Source of the DNA: an uncultured Alphaproteobacteria bacterium
Lineage (GTDB): Bacteria > Pseudomonadota > Alphaproteobacteria > CAKMZR01
Assembly: GCA_929200455.1 (NCBI GenBank)
Contig: CAKMZR010000018.1
Coordinates: forward strand, 1-16,643
Length of the DNA: 16,643 nucleotides
Direction of reading: 5' to 3'
Shown here: positions 14,779-16,643 of the stretch, one piece after another
Numbering within the stretch: position 1 is the stretch's first letter
Layout: every line of letters starts with the position of its first letter
Made by a program: the position numbers and the translations under genes
The notes under the pieces: model-generated
Seen by the model: only the letters and a program-made list of their open reading frames with translations
Database searches by the model: none
What the model was told of the DNA's origin: nothing

Positions 14779-15004
14779 GGGATAGGTTCTTTCTGCTTTG
14801 GCGAGGAGGGGGAGAGTCTGGAGCTTAATGAATGAGGGTTTTGGGTGGGGGAGGAAGTAAATTTAGGATGTGAGGGAACAGATTGATTTCTGTGGGTGTT
14901 TTGTGGGAAAGATGTTGCTGTTGAGGTAATTTTTTTCCTTTTGAGTTGTCCGATGCGTTAAAGTGTCGGATTGTTGTGATTTTTTATAAAGAGGAAGATG
15001 AGCA
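14779..15004. other. Intergenic region between rpsU and acpP
   Basis: 226 bp with no plausible gene. The left half is extremely G-rich on the + strand (around 14800-14880), and the right half has a T-run at about 14929-14938. TCCGA and TCGGA (14949-14953 and 14966-14970) can form a short 5-bp stem. The acpP Shine-Dalgarno AGAGGA is at 14990-14995. I could not find a well-spaced promoter for acpP, although one is expected here. Confidence 0.5.
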
Positions 15005-15253
15005 ATGAGTGGTAGTGAAATTTTGGAAAAAGTGCGTGATGTGATTGTCGGACACTTGGGCGTTGATCGCGAGAAGGTTGTGGAAGGTGCAAGCTTTGTA
15101 GATGATCTTGACGCAGACAGTCTTGACCGGGTTGAGTTGGTGATGGCACTTGAAGAAGCTTTTGAGTGTGAGATTCCGGACAGCGAAGCGGAAAAAATTC
15201 TGACTGTGCGTGACGCTATTAATTTCATAGCGAGTAACAAGAAAGCTTCTTGA
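15005..15253 (+). CDS. acpP: Acyl carrier protein
   Basis: 82 residues, acidic. AcpP carries growing acyl chains in type II fatty-acid synthesis through a 4'-phosphopantetheine on Ser39 of the DADSLDRVEL motif (DSL). Flanking family motifs are SFVDDLDADS and FECEIPDSEAEKILTV. The ATG at 15005 has AGAGGA 9 nt upstream. The neighbour downstream is mltG, at 42 nt. In many alphaproteobacteria fabF sits between them, and here it is absent. The stop codon TGA lies within the loop region of a hairpin (15246-15261), described separately. Confidence 0.98.
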   Translation: MSGSEILEKVRDVIVGHLGVDREKVVEGASFVDDLDADSLDRVELVMALEEAFECEIPDSEAEKILTVRDAINFIASNKKAS

Positions 15254-15269
15254 ACAAGAAGTCTTCTTG
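15246..15269 (+). promoter_or_regulatory. Three-arm alternative hairpin at the acpP stop codon
   Basis: CTTCTTG (15246-15252), CAAGAAG (15255-15261) and CTTCTTG again (15263-15269) form arms A, A' and A. A' can pair with either copy of A, giving two mutually exclusive hairpins of about 6 bp with loops GAAC or GTC. The acpP TGA (15251-15253) overlaps the first arm, so a terminating ribosome would block the first hairpin and favour the second. The stems are A/T-rich and no T-tract follows. A role in RNA processing or acpP/mltG balance is inference. Confidence 0.4.
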
Positions 15270-15295
15270 AAGGCGAACTTTGACGGGGTCTCACG

Positions 15296-16240
15296 ATGCT
15301 CAGAACCGGGGCTGTTGTCATTCTTTTGAGTTTTCTGGTGGTTTATGGTGGGGTGAATTTTGTGGCCTATCGTTATTCGTCTTCTCCTCGGAGTGTGGAT
15401 GTGCGGGTTGAAGAGGGGGAAGATTTTTCGCAAATAGCGGACAAGCTTTATGATTTGGGGGTGGTGTCTCACAAGGAATTGTTTCGGTGGGAGGCCCGTG
15501 TTCGTGGAACGGACAGGCGTGTGCACGTGGGTGTGTACCGGATTGATGAGGGGATGAGGGCTTCTGACATTCTTGAGACTTTTGAAGAAAAGCGTCTTCT
15601 TACTTTTTTGCTGACTATTATTGAAGGGACACGTCTTTCGGACGTCCGTCGCCTTGTGGAAGAGACTCCTTTTTTGCGTGGCCCTATCCGTAAGATGCCA
15701 AGAGCGGTTTTGCCTGAGACCTATCGGGTAAGCAGTTTTGAGAAGCGTCAAAATTTTCTTGATCGTGCAGAAAGGGATTTTTATCGTGTGTTGGGAGATA
15801 TTTGGAAGAAGAGGGATAAGGGTCTTCCCTTGAAGACGCCTCACGAATTGCTTGTATTGGCGTCTGTGGTTGAAAAGGAAACGGCTCGCGAAGACGAGCG
15901 GAGATTGGTAGCGGGCGTGTTTGTGAATCGCTTGAATCGGAAGATGAGGTTGCAGTCGGATCCCACGGTTCTTTATGGTTTAAAAAAGACCTACGGCATA
16001 GAGAAATCTGTATTGACGAAAGCCGATATTGCTATTGAGAGTCCTTATAACACCTACAAGATCAAAGGTCTTCCACCGGAACCCATTGCGATGCCAGGAA
16101 GATCGTCTCTTGAGGCTGTGGCCATGCCCGAAGATACGGATGCCCTCTATTTTGTGGCTGATGGCGAGGGAGGACACCGTTTTGCACGCACGCTCAAAGA
16201 GCACAACCGCAATGTGCGTCTTTACCGTCGCAACAATTAG
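15296..16240 (+). CDS. mltG: Endolytic murein transglycosylase MltG (YceG family)
   Basis: 314 residues. MltG is an inner-membrane lytic transglycosylase that cleaves nascent glycan strands and is thought to end chain elongation. One N-terminal membrane anchor lies at about residues 5-24. A LysM-like region follows (residues 33-100). The catalytic core contains LASVVEKETAREDERRLVAG with Glu193, matching the essential Glu of E. coli MltG, then RLQSDPTVLYG, and SPYNTYKIKGLPPEPIAMPG near residue 245. It ends with YFVADGEGGHRFARTLKEHN. All hallmark blocks are present. The Shine-Dalgarno is weak (a GGGG stretch about 9 nt upstream). It is probably cotranscribed with acpP. Its stop overlaps the murA end by 4 nt. 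Confidence 0.97.
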   Translation: MLRTGAVVILLSFLVVYGGVNFVAYRYSSSPRSVDVRVEEGEDFSQIADKLYDLGVVSHKELFRWEARVRGTDRRVHVGVYRIDEGMRASDILETFEEKRLLTFLLTIIEGTRLSDVRRLVEETPFLRGPIRKMPRAVLPETYRVSSFEKRQNFLDRAERDFYRVLGDIWKKRDKGLPLKTPHELLVLASVVEKETAREDERRLVAGVFVNRLNRKMRLQSDPTVLYGLKKTYGIEKSVLTKADIAIESPYNTYKIKGLPPEPIAMPGRSSLEAVAMPEDTDALYFVADGEGGHRFARTLKEHNRNVRLYRRNN

Positions 16241-16643
16241 ACTTCCCAAGAAGCCAAAGCTCCGAGGCTTTGGAGTTTGGGTACGAGGTTTTCGTAGCCT
16301 CTTTTGAGGTGTCCTGCATCGGTGATGAGCGTTGTGCCTTGAGCGATGAGGGCGGCAATGACAAGAGAAAAAGAGGCCCGGATGTCGTGGGCGATGGCTT
16401 CATCGACTTGATGGAGGGGTGTTGGGCCTTGAATGGTGATGAGGTTGCCCTGTCTTTGAATACGAGCCCCCATAGCGATAAGGGTGTCGACCTGTTGGAA
16501 TCTGTCTTCAAAGACGGTTTCTTCCAAAGAAGACTCGCCTTCGGATTGGGTGCAAAGCACGGTAAGCTGTGCTTGGAGATCGGTTGCAAAGCCTGGCCAA
16601 GGAGCTGTGAGGACGCGTGTGGCTTTGAGCGGCATGTGGGAGG
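16237..16643 (-). CDS. murA: UDP-N-acetylglucosamine 1-carboxyvinyltransferase (MurA), C-terminal part, runs off the right edge
   Basis: About 135 C-terminal residues are in the window. The frame stays open through base 16643, so the Met at 16635 is internal. MurA transfers enolpyruvate from PEP to UDP-GlcNAc, the first committed step of peptidoglycan synthesis. Visible signatures are APWPGFATDLQAQ, ETVFEDRFQQVDTLIAMGAR, AHDIRASFSLVIAALIAQGTT and HLKRGYENLVPKLQSLGA, each matching the family C-terminal lobe. The catalytic Cys loop lies outside the window. Family variation is notable where TDLRAS reads HDIRAS. The stop overlaps convergent mltG by 4 nt. A paralogous MurZ cannot be excluded. Confidence 0.93.
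   Translation of the reverse strand, partial: SHMPLKATRVLTAPWPGFATDLQAQLTVLCTQSEGESSLEETVFEDRFQQVDTLIAMGARIQRQGNLITIQGPTPLHQVDEAIAHDIRASFSLVIAALIAQGTTLITDAGHLKRGYENLVPKLQSLGALASWEV

Noticed and set aside
14830..14862. G-rich run before acpP as a possible G-quadruplex
   Set aside because: Only three tracts of three or more G are present, so at most a two-tier structure is possible. G-richness is general on this strand.
14949..14970. TCCGA/TCGGA stem as the rpsU terminator
   Set aside because: The stem is only 5 bp with a long loop. It is about 170 nt past the rpsU stop and close to the acpP start, so termination there is unlikely.
14984..15844. 286-residue minus-strand frame opposite acpP and mltG
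   Set aside because: Antisense to two textbook genes, with no Shine-Dalgarno or motif. Long shadows are expected given the skewed codon use.
1..16643. A defence, secretion, mobile or otherwise undescribed multi-gene system
   Set aside because: All but one of the full-length genes match known housekeeping families or a plain lipoprotein. There are no direct-repeat arrays, integrases, transposases or phage genes.

Overview
The window reads as chromosomal housekeeping DNA from an alphaproteobacterium, probably one with a compact genome. The basis is a set of alphaproteobacterial-type proteins: a 41-residue L36, an S21 beginning with the RDNN motif, a DUF1285-Nudix pair, a PlsC with the HQSxWE acyltransferase motif, and HslV with a short propeptide before its TT. 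GC content looks close to one half by eye. A Holosporales-like host-associated bacterium is a guess I cannot test here. I see no prophage, IS element, CRISPR array, toxin-antitoxin pair or defence island, and no convincing undescribed multi-gene system.

Layout. At the left edge a carboxypeptidase Taq (M32) gene runs leftward out of the window, divergent from ahcY (+). ahcY converges on a minus-strand block, transcribed right to left: tRNA-Thr(UGU), hslV, hslU, a 593-residue TPR-like protein of unknown function, and plsC. The TPR-plsC pair has its own good sigma70-type promoter. Back to back with the tRNA promoter is the rpmJ promoter (+). rpmJ converges on a minus-strand pair, a GabD-type aldehyde dehydrogenase and a lipoprotein. 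A 234-bp AT-rich gap follows, then a DnaJ/CbpA-like co-chaperone (-), divergent from DUF1285-Nudix (+). These converge on mrcA (PBP1A, -). mrcA is divergent from rpsU (+). acpP and mltG (+) follow, and mltG ends inside the end of murA (-), which runs out of the right edge.

Functional themes are methyl-cycle turnover (AhcY), proteostasis (HslVU, DnaJ-like), translation (tRNA-Thr, L36, S21), lipid synthesis (PlsC, AcpP) and peptidoglycan synthesis (MurA, PBP1A, MltG). Gene ends are packed: three convergent pairs overlap or lie within 6 nt of each other, and no strong intrinsic terminator is visible.

The most striking whole-window signal is compositional. The + strand is G-rich over C whichever strand carries the gene. 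This suggests one replichore with the + strand leading, and it shapes both protein composition and ribosome-binding sites. Smaller points of interest are a three-arm alternative hairpin at the acpP stop codon, a tiny basic ORF overlapping the rpsU start, and the absence of fabF between acpP and mltG.
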